Origin: Oscarella lobularis
Lineage: Eukaryota; Porifera; Homoscleromorpha; Homosclerophorida; Oscarellidae
Direction of reading: 5' to 3'
DNA length: 64,000 bases
Assembly: GCF_947507565.1 (NCBI RefSeq)
Contig: NC_089192.1
Location: 930,001 to 994,000, forward strand
Shown here piece by piece: positions 11,601 through 23,220 of this stretch. A model generated the notes under the pieces. It did no database searches and was not told the DNA's origin. It worked only from the letters and a program-made list of their open reading frames with translations. How positions within the stretch are numbered: the first letter of the stretch is position 1; every line of letters begins with the position of its first letter. Made by a program: the position numbers and the translations under genes.

Positions 11601-14600
11601 CACTTCGCCCATGCCCTAGAAAGAACCCAATGCTGCAAACGATAAGCGCATAAGAACTGAAAGGTATAGTTCCAAACGTCTGTGACATTTTTGAAAAGAG
11701 CGAGACCGGCACTAACTATTACATTACAGGAGAAAAGAGTTGGCCAGTCCCTTGTAATTTTTCTGTAATTTATTACAGGAGAGAACAGTTGGCCAGTCCC
11801 TTGTAATTTCACTGTAATTTATTACACTAGAGAACAGTTGGCCAGCCCCTTGTAATTTCACTGTAAATTATTACAGGAGAGAACAGTTGGCCAGCCCCTT
11901 GTAATTTCACTGTAATTTATTACACTTATAGAACAGTTGGCCAGTCCCTTGTAATTTTTCTGTAATTTATTACAAGAGAGAAGAGTTGGCCAGTCCCTTG
12001 TGATTTTTCTGTAATTTATTACAGGAGAGAACAGTTGGCCAGTCCCTTGTAATTTTTCTGTAATTTATTACAGGAGAGAACAGTTGGCCAGTCCCTTGTA
12101 ATTTCACTGTAATTTATTACAGGGAAGAACAGTTGGCCAGTCCCTTGTAATTTCACTGTAATTTATTACACTAGAGAACAGTTGGCCAGTCCCTTGTAAT
12201 TTTTCTGTAATTTATTACAGGAGAGAACAGTTGGCCAGTCCCTTGTAATTTTTGTGTAATTTATTACAGGAGAGAACAGTTGGCCAGTCCCTTGTAATTT
12301 CACTGTAATTTATTACACTAGAGAACAGTTGGCCAGCCCTTTGTAATTTTCCTGTAATTTATTACAGGAGAGAAAAGTTGGCCAGTCCTTTGTAATTTCC
12401 TGTAATTTATTACAGGAGAGAACAGTTGGCCAGTCTCTTGTAATTTTCCTGTAATTTATTACAGGAGAGAACAGTTGGCCAGTCCCTTGTAATTTTTTAC
12501 ACTAGAGAACAGTTGGCCAGTCTCTTGTAATTTTCCTGTAATGTATTACAGGAAAGAACAGTTGGCCAGTCCCATGTAATTTCACTCTAATTTATTACAC
12601 TAGAGAACAGTTGGCCAGTCCCTTGTAATTTTTCTGTAATTTATTACAGGAGAGAACAGTTGGCCAGTCCCTTGTAATTTCAATGTAATTTATTACAGGA
12701 GAGAACAGTTGGCCAGTCCCTTGTGATTTTTCTGTAATTTATTACACTAGAGAACAGTTGGCCAGTCCGTTGTAATTTTCTTGTAATTTATTACACTAGA
12801 GAACAGTTGGCCAGTCTCTTGTAATTTTCCTGTAATTTATTACAGGAAAGAACAGTTGGCCAGTCCCTTGTAATTTCACTGTAATTTATTACAGAAGAGA
12901 AGAGTTGGCCAGTTCCTTGTGATTTTTCTGTAATTTATTACAGGAGAGAAGAGTTGGCCAGTCCCTTGTGATTTTTCTGTAATTTATTACACTAGAGAAC
13001 AGTTGGCCAGTCCGTTGTAATTTTCTTGTAATTTATTACACTAGAGAACAGTTGGCCAGTCTCTTGTAATTTTCCTGTAATTTATTACAGGAAAGAACAG
13101 TTGGCCAGTCCCTTGTAATTTCACTGTAATTTATTACAGGAGAGAACAGTTGGCCAGTCCCTTGTAATTTTCCTGTAATTTATTACACTAGAGAACAGTT
13201 GGCCAGTCCGTTGTAATTTTCCTGTAATTTATTACACTAGAGAACAGTTGGCCAGTCCTTTGTAATTTTTCTGTAATTTATTACAGGAGAGAACATTTGG
13301 CCAGTCCCTTGTAATTTTTCTGTAATTTATTACAGGAGAGAACAGTTGGCCAGTCCCTTGTAGTTTTTCTGTAATTTATTACACTAGAGAACAGTTGGCC
13401 AGTCCCTTGTAATTTTCCTGTAATTTATTACAGGAAAGAACAATTGGCCAGTCCGTTGTAATTTGACTGTAATTTATTACAGGAAAGGACAGTTGGCCAG
13501 TCCCTTGTAATTTCACTGTAATTTATTACACTAGAGAACAGTTGGCCAGTCCCTTGTAATTTTTCTGTAATTTATTACAGGAGAGAAGAGTTGGCCAGTC
13601 CCTTGTGATTTTTCTGTAATTTATTACAGGAGAGAACAGTTGGCCAGTCCCTTGTAATTTCACTGTAATTTATTACAGGAGAGAACAGTTGGCCAGTCCC
13701 TTGTAATTTTCCTGTAATTTATTACACTAGAGAACAGTTGGCCAGTCCGTTGTAATTTTCCTGTAATTTATTACACTAGAGAACAGTTGGCCAGTCTCTT
13801 GTAATTTTCCTGTAATTTATTACAGGAAAGAACAGTTGGCCAGTCCCTTGTAATTTCAATGTAATTTATTACAGGAGAGAACAGTTGGCCAGGCCCTTGT
13901 AATTTCACTGTAATTTATTACACTAGAGAACAGTTGGCCAGTCCTTTGTAATTTTTCTGTAATTTATTACAGGAGAGAACATTTGGCCAGTCCCTTGTAA
14001 TTTTTCTGTAATTTATTACGGGAGAGAAGAGTTGGCCAGTCCCTTGTAATTTTTCTGTAATTTATTACACTAGAGAACAGTTGGCCAGTCTCTTGTAATT
14101 TTCCTGTAATTTATTACAGGAAAGAACAGTTGGCCAGTCCCTTGTAATTTTTCTGTAATTTATTACAGGAAAGAACAATTGGCCAGTCCGTTGTAATTTG
14201 ACTGTAATTTATTACAGGAAAGGACAGTTGGCCAGTCCCTTGTAATTTCACTGTAATTTATTACACTAGAGAACAGTTGGCCAGTCCCTTGTAATTTTTC
14301 TGTAATTTATTACAGGAGAGAAGAGTTGGCCAGTCCCTTGTGATTTTTCTGTAATTTATTACAGGAGAGAACAGTTGGCCAGTCCCTTGTAATTTTCCTG
14401 TAATTTATTACACTAGAGAACAGTTGGCCAGTCCGTTGTAATTTTCCTGTAATTTATTACACTAGAGAACAGTTGGCCAGTCTCTTGTAATTTTCCTGTA
14501 ATTTATTACAGGAAAGAACAGTTGGCCAGTCCCTTGTAATTTCAATGTAATTTATTACAGGAGAGAACAGTTGGCCAGCCCCTTGTAATTTCACTGTAAT

Positions 14601-17600
14601 TTATTACACTAGAGAACAGTAGGCCAGTCCCTTGTAATTTTCCTGTATTTTATTACAGGCGAGAACAGTTGGCCAGTCCCTTGTAATTTGACTGTAATTT
14701 ATTACAGGAGAGAACAGTTGGCCAGTCTCTTGTAATTTTCCTGTAATTTATTACACTAGAGAACAGTTGGCCAGTCTCTTGTAATTTTCCTGTAATTTAT
14801 TACAGGAAAGAACAGTTGGCCAGTCCCTTGTAATTTCAATGTAATTTATTACAGGAGAGAACAGTTGGCCAGTCCCTTGTAATTTCACTGTAATTTATTA
14901 CACTAGAGAACAGTTGGCCAGTCCTTTGTAATTTTTCTGTAATTTATTACAGGAGAGAACATTTGGCCAGTCCCTTGTAATTTTTCTGTAATTTATTACA
15001 GGAGAGAACAGTTGGCCAGTCCCTTGTAGTTTTTCTGTAATTTATTACACTAGAGAACAGTTGGCCAGTCCCTTGTAATTTTCCTGTAATTTATTACAGG
15101 AAAGAACAATTGGCCAGTCCGTTGTAATTTGACTGTAATTTATTACAGGAAAGGACAGTTGGCCAGTCCCTTGTAATTTCACTGTAATTTATTACACTAG
15201 AGAACAGTTGGCCAGTCCCTTGTAATTTTTCTGTAATTTATTACAGGAGAGAAGAGTTGGCCAGTCCCTTGTGATTTTTCTGTAATTTATTACACTAGAG
15301 AACAGTTGGCCAGTCCGTTGTAATTTTCCTGTAATTTATTACACTAGAGAACAGTTGGCCAGTCTCTTGTAATTTTCCTGTAATTTATTACAGGAGAGAA
15401 CAGTTGGCCAGCCCCTTGTAATTTCTCTGTAATTTATTACAGGAGAGAAGAGTTGGCCAGTCCCTTGTAATTTTCCTGTAATTTATTACAGGAGAGAACA
15501 GTTGGCCAGTCCCTTTTAATTTTTCTGTAATTTATTACAGGAGAGAACAGTTGGCTAGCCCCTTGTAATTTCACTGTAATTTATTACACTAGAGAACAGT
15601 TGGCCAGCCCCTTGTAATTTTCCTGTAATTTATTACAGGAGAGAACAGTTGGCCAGTCCCTTGTAATTTTTCTGTAATTTATTACAGGAGAGAACAGTTG
15701 GCCAGTCCCTTGTAGTTTTTCTGTAATTTATTACACTAGAGAACAGTTGGCCAGTCCCTTGTAATTTTCCTGTAATTTATTACAGGAAAGAACAATTGGC
15801 CAGTCCGTTGTAATTTGACTGTAATTTATTACAGGAAAGGACAGTTGGCCAGTCCCTTGTAATTTCACTGTAATTTATTACACTAGAGAACAGTTGGCCA
15901 GTCCCTTGTAATTTTTCTGTAATTTATTACAGGAGAGAAGAGTTGGCCAGTCCCTTGTGATTTTTCTGTAATTTATTACACTAGAGAACAGTTGGCCAGT
16001 CCGTTGTAATTTTCCTGTAATTTATTACACTAGAGAACAGTTGGCCAGTCTCTTGTAATTTTCCTGTAATTTATTACAGGAGAGAACAGTTGGCCAGCCC
16101 CTTGTAATTTCTCTGTAATTTATTACAGGAGAGAAGAGTTGGCCAGTCCCTTGTAATTTTCCTGTAATTTATTACAGGAGAGAACAGTTGGCCAGTCCCT
16201 TTTAATTTTTCTGTAATTTATTACAGGAGAGAACAGTTGGCTAGCCCCTTGTAATTTCACTGTAATTTATTACACTAGAGAACAGTTGGCCAGCCCCTTG
16301 TAATTTTCCTGTAATTTATTACAGGAAAGAACAGTTGGCCAGTCTCTTGTAATTTTTCTGTAATTTATTACAGGAAAGAACAATTGGCCAGTCCGTTGTA
16401 ATTTGACTGTAATTTATTACAGGAAAGGACAGTTGGCCAGTCCCTTGTAATTTCACTGTAATTTATTACACTAGAGAACAGTTGGCCAGTCCCTTGTAAT
16501 TTTTCTGTAATTTATTACAGGAGAGAAGAGTTGGCCAGTCCCTTGTGATTTTTCTGTAATTTATTACAGGAGAGAACAGTTGGCCAGTCCCTTGTAATTT
16601 CACTGTAATTTATTACAGGAGAGAACAGTTGGCCAGCCCCTTGTAATTTCACTGTAATTTATTACAGGAGAGAAGAGTTGGCCAGTCCCTTGTAATTTTT
16701 CTGTAATTTATTACAGGAGAGAACAGTTGGCTAGTCCCTTGTAATTTTTCTGTAATTTATTACAGGAGAGAACAGTTGGCCAGTCCCTTGTAATTTTTGT
16801 GTAATTTATTACAGGAGAGAACAGTTGGCCAGCCCCTTGTAATTTCACTGTAATTTATTACACTAGAGAACAGTAGGCCAGTCCCTTGTAATTTTCCTGT
16901 ATTTTATTACAGGCGAGAACAGTTGGGCAGTCCCTTGTAATGTTTCTGTAATTTATTACAGGAAAGAACAATTGGCCAGTCCGTTGTAGTTTGACTGTAA
17001 TTTATTACAGGAAAGAACAGTTGGCCAGTCCCTTGTAATTTTTCTGTAATTTATTACACTAGAGAACAGTTGGCCAGTCCCTTGTAATTATTCTTTATGA
17101 TTGAGGAAGAGAATAATACTTGATCATCGATGATAATATTCATCATCATCACCATCAAGTACCCTTCTCTTTTTTCCTTCACGTTGCACTCTGCTTTATA
17201 TTTTACTGTTACACCTGCAATTTCATGCAAGACAAACCGAGACATTTTTCCAAACTAAAACTTGTTCTTACTCTTTCTGAAGCTGTCGCTCGATAACCGC
17301 TTTGTGGTTCCATACTGGAGAGAAGGCGATGATAGCAGTTCTGCTGATTGCAATAGTTTGGCCGCAAAATGGTTAGGAGAAATCCACCTGAGGCAACTCA
17401 AATAATCTCTATTGAAAGGAGAGACTATCAGATCAGCATAGGCCAGTCATCGACGAATAAAATACTTACAGAATACCACGTTCTAAGAGAAACCTGCTGG
17501 TAATAACCTAGATAGACGCGCGTTCCTGATGATATAGAAGAGGTTGCATTGATTTTATCGGTCTTTCTAAAGGCTTTTGTCTGGCGTGCGAGATTTGTTT

Positions 17601-20600
17601 GTGTACGAGTTCAATACCTCTGGTGGATTTTCCGTGCGGGAGAATATTCAGCTGGCACATCTCACTCCAGTAACCAGTCTTTTTTCACAAACTCATTGCG
17701 AATAGCATTATATCAAGGGATCGTTTCGATCGAGTCTAGAGCCGTTTGTTCGCGCTGGCAACGTTCTGACTCGAATGCGCGACTTCGTTAGCCGATGCGG
17801 AGCAGATGACAGCGCGCTGCGCACCTATCAGGGACTTGCAGATGGACTCGCAGAAATTTTGCAAGCAAGTGAAGACTAAGTGCCTTACATAAGGAAGCAG
17901 CTTTTGTTTTCATAGGAAATATCAGCGAAAATTTCCGAAATAGAGCAATGTGTGAACGAGCAAGGTACAGGGGGAGGTTGCCAGGGTGAAATCACTGGAT
18001 ATTTGTATTGGTACAGAAATTGAGAGTATTACTGCGCTTTCTTCTCGACTGCACGACACATTCCGTCAGGTGAGACGCAACTGATCGCGCAGGACGGTCA
18101 CTTGGGTTCCCTATAAATTCATACTTTCAGATCGAAGCAATAGATTTCGTACTGAATGGTTCTTTACTGCACAAAGGCTCGCCAGCCAGGGTAAATACGT
18201 GATCAGATTGCATACACATGTATGAGAGATGTTGTTTAGAAATCATCGCATCTTTTGTCGTCTCTCTATGAGGCAGTGACCGCTTTTGATGCGCTTGGAT
18301 TGACCGACGCCTCGACCAATGCAGTAAATCTTTCAATTTATTAAATTCTATCTCCTTCCCCCCTCGACGTGAACTATCGTAGTTGCCGCTTGTATCCGCT
18401 CTCTTTCTCAACGCCCTTCGACCATATTTATTTATTCTCGATTCGTGGCTTCTCCACGGCGATTTCGTCGATTCGCAAAGCGAGTTTTTCATTACCAAGT
18501 CAGTGCTTGCAAGTGGTTTTACCTGTACTTATATTTCTATGCGCTCTGCAGACAGGCAGATTTCTCTGAAATGAGAAACAGTCGCCAATACTGGAAATTA
18601 GCCTTTACTGTATCACTTCCCGGTTTGCAACTACTCTGTTTTTCATAGTCATTGACGCGATGAGCGTTTTCAGGAAACCCTGACGCCTGTGTTCCCGTTT
18701 TTCTGAGGGACTGCCTTCATAATGTAAGAATAACCCAAGCAAAACGCTTTCTAATGCAGCTAATATTAGGTGGTCCTTTGCGGTAAGTCCGTCAATTTGA
18801 TGATGAACGTGGAGAAGGTAGGCTTGATATCCAACGACTAGTTCCTGTCTTCTGATTCTCTTTCTATAGCTTCGCAAGCAACTGAGAGCCGCACTCCCAG
18901 GTAAACATAGAGTCTGTCTACTGATGTGAGTTCTCTAGTCACTGTGACCGTAGAACTTTCCCAGCCCTCCCAATTGCATAGCCAATTTTTGCACTCGTTA
19001 CGTATAGAACTTGGTGGAGGTAATTATTAATTAATTAATTGATACACGTAGTCATGCCTGTCACATACGTCAATTTAGACTTGGTCGAAACGTCAGCTTC
19101 TTCCTCTGCTATACCACTCCGGATGGACCCCTTTTGCAACTGTACAGACCCTCTTCTGAAGCTTAATTTTCAAACCATTTTTCAACGTGCACAAGCACGA
19201 CATCAGAAAAAGTCTGAGTGAGTCGTACTCTATGGATTATATAAGTATTTGGACGCCCCAAATAGGGAAACAGTTGCTGGCGTCGTGGAAGCAGTGAGAA
19301 AGAAAAGCCCATTCGCGTGTCTTTCCCTTTCTCTTCTAATGAAGAATAGCCTTCGTCGGTTGCTCAGTGATCGATATGGCAAGGTGATCGAGCGATGTAG
19401 CGCTCAGATAAAGCGAATTTTATGTATCAGTTAATTTTTATTTAAGATTTCTGCAGTCTTTCTTGAATGGTTTGTTTCCGGATGCAATCTGCTTAGCTAT
19501 TTTGCACGACTAAGGGTACTTGTGAAAAGCTTATAGAGCCCGTTTGCACTGGGGACTGTGTGGCAAAGAAATCAGTTCCTTTTGAAAGCCAAGTTGGCCA
19601 TGGTTAGACAGTCCCTGGTGCAAACGGTCTATTGGTGGCGTCTCTTTTGGAATACGTTGTGTAGAGATTTTACTTTATGGAAGCTGGCGATGGTTTGCAT
19701 CTCTTTGCAACGTCACTCTTTACCGCGGTGCAATTAATTAGTTAATTAAAAAAAGGAGTGTTGATTTATGATTGACATAGATTAGAAATGGCGAACAGTG
19801 GGCAGACTCGGCGCGACTCACTGACCTTCTCCAAGATTGTCTGTCAGATATTGAAGGCGGAGAAACGTAAGATTATCAGAGCCTCTAGAAACCGAACTTT
19901 CAGTGGTGTCTCTAGATTGACTGTGAACGTAAAGGAAGACGACTCTCCTGCACCACGCAGTCGTATTGCTCAAATGAAACGCATCAAAATCTCACTGGGT
20001 GTTAGTCTTCTAATTATTTGAAGAACATTCTCTTCCAGGCGGGTGTTTTTAGGTTCCCTGGCCGGTCGATCTCGTCATAGATGACTCTTCCCTCGCTACG
20101 TGCAGCAACATTTTCGCGTTTCTTCTCCAAATCAAATGGGCCAAGTGGTCAATGGACGAAATACAGTACAGAGGTAATACATCAGTGGTCATCAATTTTA
20201 CGTCACAGCTAAAATATTTCTCACCAAAGGAAGCCAAATACCTTACACTCGCGTCGTACACAAACTTTACCTCCTTCGAGCGAAGCTTCTTCATTTCATC
20301 AACAGCCTCAGCACGTACATTATGACGAGGGTAAAAAGCATACCTAAAATCTGTACGACAGTATAGCTTGTTTGCACTTGGACTGCTAACCTGAAATTCC
20401 TAGTGTAAACGGGCTATTATTTAATAGGCCTGTATTTCTATAGATACTGCATAGCACTGGAGTCGAATTCCAAGCGGCTATAGAGAAAGTATGAATCCCT
20501 TTGATCACGTCAAGCGTTTGCTACGTCGCTATCATTGACCAGGCGTCTGATCTCGACGAAATAATCACTCTCTACCAGGCCTACATAACCAAGATTTACA

Positions 20601-20941
20601 ATCGGTGTCTCCTGAATGAGAAGGTAAGCAAATTATCTTACAGGTGTAAGCTATACGTTCATCATTCGTTTCTGTAGGCTGCACTGGTCAGAGACGCGAT
20701 ACAGAAAACGCTGAGTCTAGCAATTCAACTAGGCAACATGTGGCATAGCAAAAACAAAGAAATAAGGCAAGTGCATAACCTTAAATTAATCACACCTTTC
20801 TATGAGAGCATCAGGGAAGATGACATCACCAGAATAGACGGTTACTACAACAAATGGCATCGTTTTCTCAGCAATTTTCTATCGAACCTAGCCAAGCGAG
20901 GAGCCTACCCTCATTGTAATGAGAAATGCTACGAATGCTGA
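8624..20941 (+). CDS. TUBGCP5: Gamma-tubulin complex component 5
   Basis: GCP5 is a subunit of the gamma-tubulin ring complex that nucleates microtubules at centrosomes. About 33 exons give about 918 residues (human about 1020). Exons: 8624-8692, 8741-8793, 8848-8901, 8951-9059, 9115-9196, 9247-9353, 9402-9422, 9475-9600, then 17283-17371, 17419-17499, 17573-17669, 17718-17864, 17916-17964, 18017-18069, 18131-18190, 18240-18323, 18383-18498, 18552-18622, 18674-18723, 18770-18817, 18870-18900, 18939-19019, 19079-19217, 19266-19383, 19665-19727, 19781-19866, 19904-20000, 20053-20173, 20230-20330, 20444-20488, 20543-20623, 20678-20770, 20807-20941. Diagnostic strings: RFHRFLTVDSTKV, DSHYAILSLLLLL, VPWPVDLVI, LLQIKWAKWSMDE, INSLSTYIMTRILHSTGVEF. 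Near 19383/19665 about 25 residues expected from the family are missing, so an exon may be overlooked. Confidence 0.9.
10511..10550. repeat. Short perfect inverted repeat (hairpin)
   Basis: AGACGCGTTTTT (10511-10522) is mirrored by AAAAACGCGTCT ending at 10550, with a GC-containing loop of about 16 nt. G/C-rich inverted pieces (GGGGCC / GGCCCC) follow within 50 bp. It may be the edge of a degraded element. Confidence 0.6.
11214..11440. mobile_element. MITE-like element with about 60-bp inverted ends
   Basis: The left end (about 11219-11281) and the reverse complement of the right end (about 11377-11437) align over about 60 bp with roughly three quarters identity by eye; shared blocks include GTATTTTG, AATGAG and GAGGCG. 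About 95 bp of unrelated DNA lies between, with no coding capacity. It lies in the large TUBGCP5 intron. Target-site duplication and family are not determined. Confidence 0.55.
11718..17091. repeat. 49-bp satellite array (about 110 copies)
   Basis: Tandem repeat of period 49-50 bp. The conserved core is AGTTGGCCAGTCCCTTGTAA, followed by a variable A/T-rich part and CTGTAATTTATTACAG, a 7-bp inverted repeat around TT. Variants (CACTAGAGAACAG versus CAGGAGAGAACAG; TTTTTCTG, TTTCACTG, TTTTCCTG) recur in fixed orders, so blocks of many units have been duplicated together. It lies wholly within the TUBGCP5 intron and ends abruptly near 17091. There is no spacer variation of CRISPR type and no coding frame. 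Confidence 0.95.
19533..19634. mobile_element. Small MITE-like element (copy A)
   Basis: The left end ATAGAGCCCGTTTGCACTGG is matched by the inverted right end (19605-19634), whose reverse complement reads AATAGACCGTTTGCACCAGG. Both run on into GGACTGT. It is about 100 bp with no coding capacity and lies inside the 281-nt TUBGCP5 intron 19384-19664. A second copy lies at 20362. Confidence 0.65.
20362..20425. mobile_element. Small MITE-like element (copy B)
   Basis: Left end TATAGCTTGTTTGCACTTGG and right end whose reverse complement is AATAGCCCGTTTACACTAGG: the same termini as the element at 19533 but with a shorter centre. It sits in the TUBGCP5 intron 20331-20443 and accounts for much of that intron's extra length (113 nt against about 50). 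Confidence 0.6.
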
Positions 20942-21106
20942 CACGCGTTCCCTAACTAGACTTAACTTGGCCCTCTTGTTTAGTGGAATATCTCGCTCTT
21001 GTGCTAAACTCGGAAGCGACTAGAATGTGACGTCGAGGGAAGTTGGCATTTCATTTGAAGTTAATCGAATTGGATTGCTTATACGAAATGACCCCCATCA
21101 TCATCA

Positions 21107-23114
21107 TCATGTATGTTTTCCCAGTTCCATCTTCTTTTGTAGAGAACGCATCGAATGGTAGATCATAGAATCAATGAGACCAGCCACTAGTAAAGAAAGA
21201 GACGTTGCATATGGGAATGGGAGGAGGGGATTCGAGAGAGAGAACGTACCTGTAAAAACACCGCCAATGATGGCACAGACGCCCGTTAGAAAATGCATAA
21301 ACGATCTATATAAGGACCCCCGGTGCGTTTTATAAATCCCACGTGTCTCTTCTGTCTCTCCTTACCTTCTCGATTCTGTTATCTGAACCATCATGGGCGA
21401 CAAGTCGTACAAGACGAAGAGGCCGGGAAGGCCTTGCTCGCCGAGCCCGCCCGCCAATTTGATTCCCTTCTCGTGCTTCGTGACCGAGTACTGATTCGTT
21501 CGAATCACTTTACCGCTGAGTTTCTTGTATACGGTGGGAACGACCTTGACGAAATACTGATACATCATAGATCCTAAGAAGAAGAAGAAGAAGAAAGCGT
21601 TGATCAAGTTTGTAGTAAATAATTCATAGTATTTTGAACCTGCGTTGTCAATTGCTGATCTTCCATCTAGAGGATTTTGTATTCCAGGGTAGTCGGTGCC
21701 AAAGGAGAGACGATGGAATGTGTGAGATATGTTAAACTGGGTATTGAGATCAAATACACCAACACTAATGCTTTTTCTAGTATCTACTCTTACCGAAGAC
21801 ACGCCAAACGGCTGAAGATCATGTACTAGAAGAATAGCAAAGATGGACTGTTTATTCATCAAAGGGACGACGTCATTACCGTGGACGTGGCTCTGCTGAA
21901 AGCTCTTCCCAGGAGCAAAGTGGAAATTTCCAGCCACCTAAAGAAAAGAAGTTCCTCATTCTATCAAAGGAACGTCCCTTTGACCGCCGACTCTACTTTT
22001 GCAACTTCAAGATATCCCGATACTCTGCAGCCTTCGTTTTTCTGCGCTTTGATTTTATCACTCCAGCCCTCTTTCTCACACTAGAACGACACGTAAGTAC
22101 GAGAAGCGCCCACGCCGGCTCCGCACCTGTTCAATGCCATCCGGATTGACAAAAGCCCAGCCCTTGCGTCGATATGCCTCCCGAACGTCTTCGCAAGTAT
22201 TACAACATCTGATTCGAAACGAAAGGCGAGGTCACGCACTATAGGACAACTGAGTGATAGTCTTACTTGAGGTGTTCTGTTTCTGCACCGTAGCAACTCT
22301 TGCACTTCTCTTCTTCTTTTTTCTCGTTTTCACCGTCTTTTGATACTGCCTTGAGGAACTTCTTCTCTGCGCTATCGCCGTGCTCACCGAGATCTAAAAC
22401 GAAATCCATGGAATCATAATATAGAGAAAATATATTAGAAATGACCTGTATGTTTTTCTGGCTCTGCCACCGCCTTTCCCTCTTTATCGAGCCGAACTTT
22501 GACTATGTGATGATCCACGTCCAACTGGAAATCGACGAATCAGAGCCGTCGACTGATATAGTATGGGTTCTCGCTCACCTGATGCTCTCCAGATATGTCC
22601 ATGGCATCAATGCTAAGATCTAGATATACAGGAAGGCATCAAATATAAAAATATTTTGATCTACGTACTAAAGTGAGCTAACACTAACACTGACTGGATT
22701 TTTTTGTAAATATCAAAAAATAATATCCGTTTTCTTACAGGCGCATGCTAGACGAGGAAAGCTGACGTCGAGATTGATTCGTATTTTCTGTCCTTTCGAC
22801 GTATCGACAAAAAGTTCGGGATTAACCTTTAGAAAAGTAGGGGCGTGGCGCGTTTCGGCGTTATTTCGCGATCGAGACCTCGTTCTCTTTCCTACCTCCG
22901 TTTGCAAGAAGTAATGAAGCTCCGAAACGAATAGAACTAGCATGATTATTCCGCTGACGATCGTAACTGGCAGAAAACGCTAGCGAAGCGATAAAATGAT
23001 CGTTTCTGTTTGTTTACCTGTCGCTCCTCCAAAGGTTTTAATTCGAAAGTCCTCTAGCGTCTTAGGATACGCGTCGAACTGCTTCAGACGGCCCAGAAAT
23101 CCTTTAGAACTCAT
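21107..23114 (-). CDS. ERGIC3: ER-Golgi intermediate compartment protein 3
   Basis: Membrane protein cycling between ER and Golgi as cargo receptor (yeast Erv46 family). Fourteen exons on the minus strand give 399 residues: 23114-23018, 22966-22896, 22826-22739, 22619-22579, 22524-22446, 22393-22267, 22208-22127, 22080-21997, 21937-21880, 21825-21794, 21736-21640, 21573-21366, 21305-21250, 21186-21107. The N-terminus LKQFDAYPKTLEDFRIKT precedes a first membrane helix; the lumenal part has CKSCYGAE, CCNTCEDVREAYR and VAGNFHFAPGKSFQQSHVH; then YFVKVVPTVYKKL, and a C-terminal helix with HFLTGVCAIIGGVFT. It ends LGKHT, close to the LGKTT of vertebrates. It converges on TUBGCP5 (165 bp between stops) and diverges from the scaffold gene. 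Confidence 0.95.
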
Positions 23115-23220
23115 CGCGATAAGGTTTTCCAATCACGAATGCCCCCCCGTATGTACACATGCCCTAATGTACGCAAATCTACGTCAAGAGTCGCAATGTT
23201 ATGCGGATTCTTCGCAGGCT
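23115..23220. promoter_or_regulatory. Probable bidirectional promoter (ERGIC3 / scaffold)
   Basis: Only 106 bp separate two divergent ATG codons, so both promoters and both 5' UTRs must overlap or be very short. I see no clear TATA box. Confidence 0.5.

Larger units (their letters stand above)
9601..17282 (+). other. 7.7-kb intron of TUBGCP5
   Basis: Bounded by GTGAGT after the codons for ...NTET and by a pyrimidine-rich CTGAAG before LSLDNRFVVPYW; both flanking exons are phase 0. Other introns of this gene are 37 to about 280 nt. Contents: about 1.6 kb of unique sequence with small inverted repeats, a MITE-like element near 11214-11440, then the 49-bp satellite from about 11718 to 17091. 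Open frames inside it, such as 9519-9917 on the minus strand, have no protein-like character. Confidence 0.85.

Noticed and set aside
11718..17091. CRISPR array
   Set aside because: Repeats are contiguous 49-bp units without unique spacers, in the intron of an animal gene.
19612..19727. MITE end exonised into TUBGCP5 (acceptor at 19611)
   Set aside because: That acceptor puts the conserved FYFMEAGDG block out of frame; the acceptor at 19664 is in frame, leaving the element intronic.
20767..20808. Certain GC-AG intron before the last TUBGCP5 exon
   Set aside because: AAG|GCAAGT fits, but a GT donor 4 bp downstream (CAA|GTGCAT) with the acceptor two bases earlier is equally in frame; left ambiguous.
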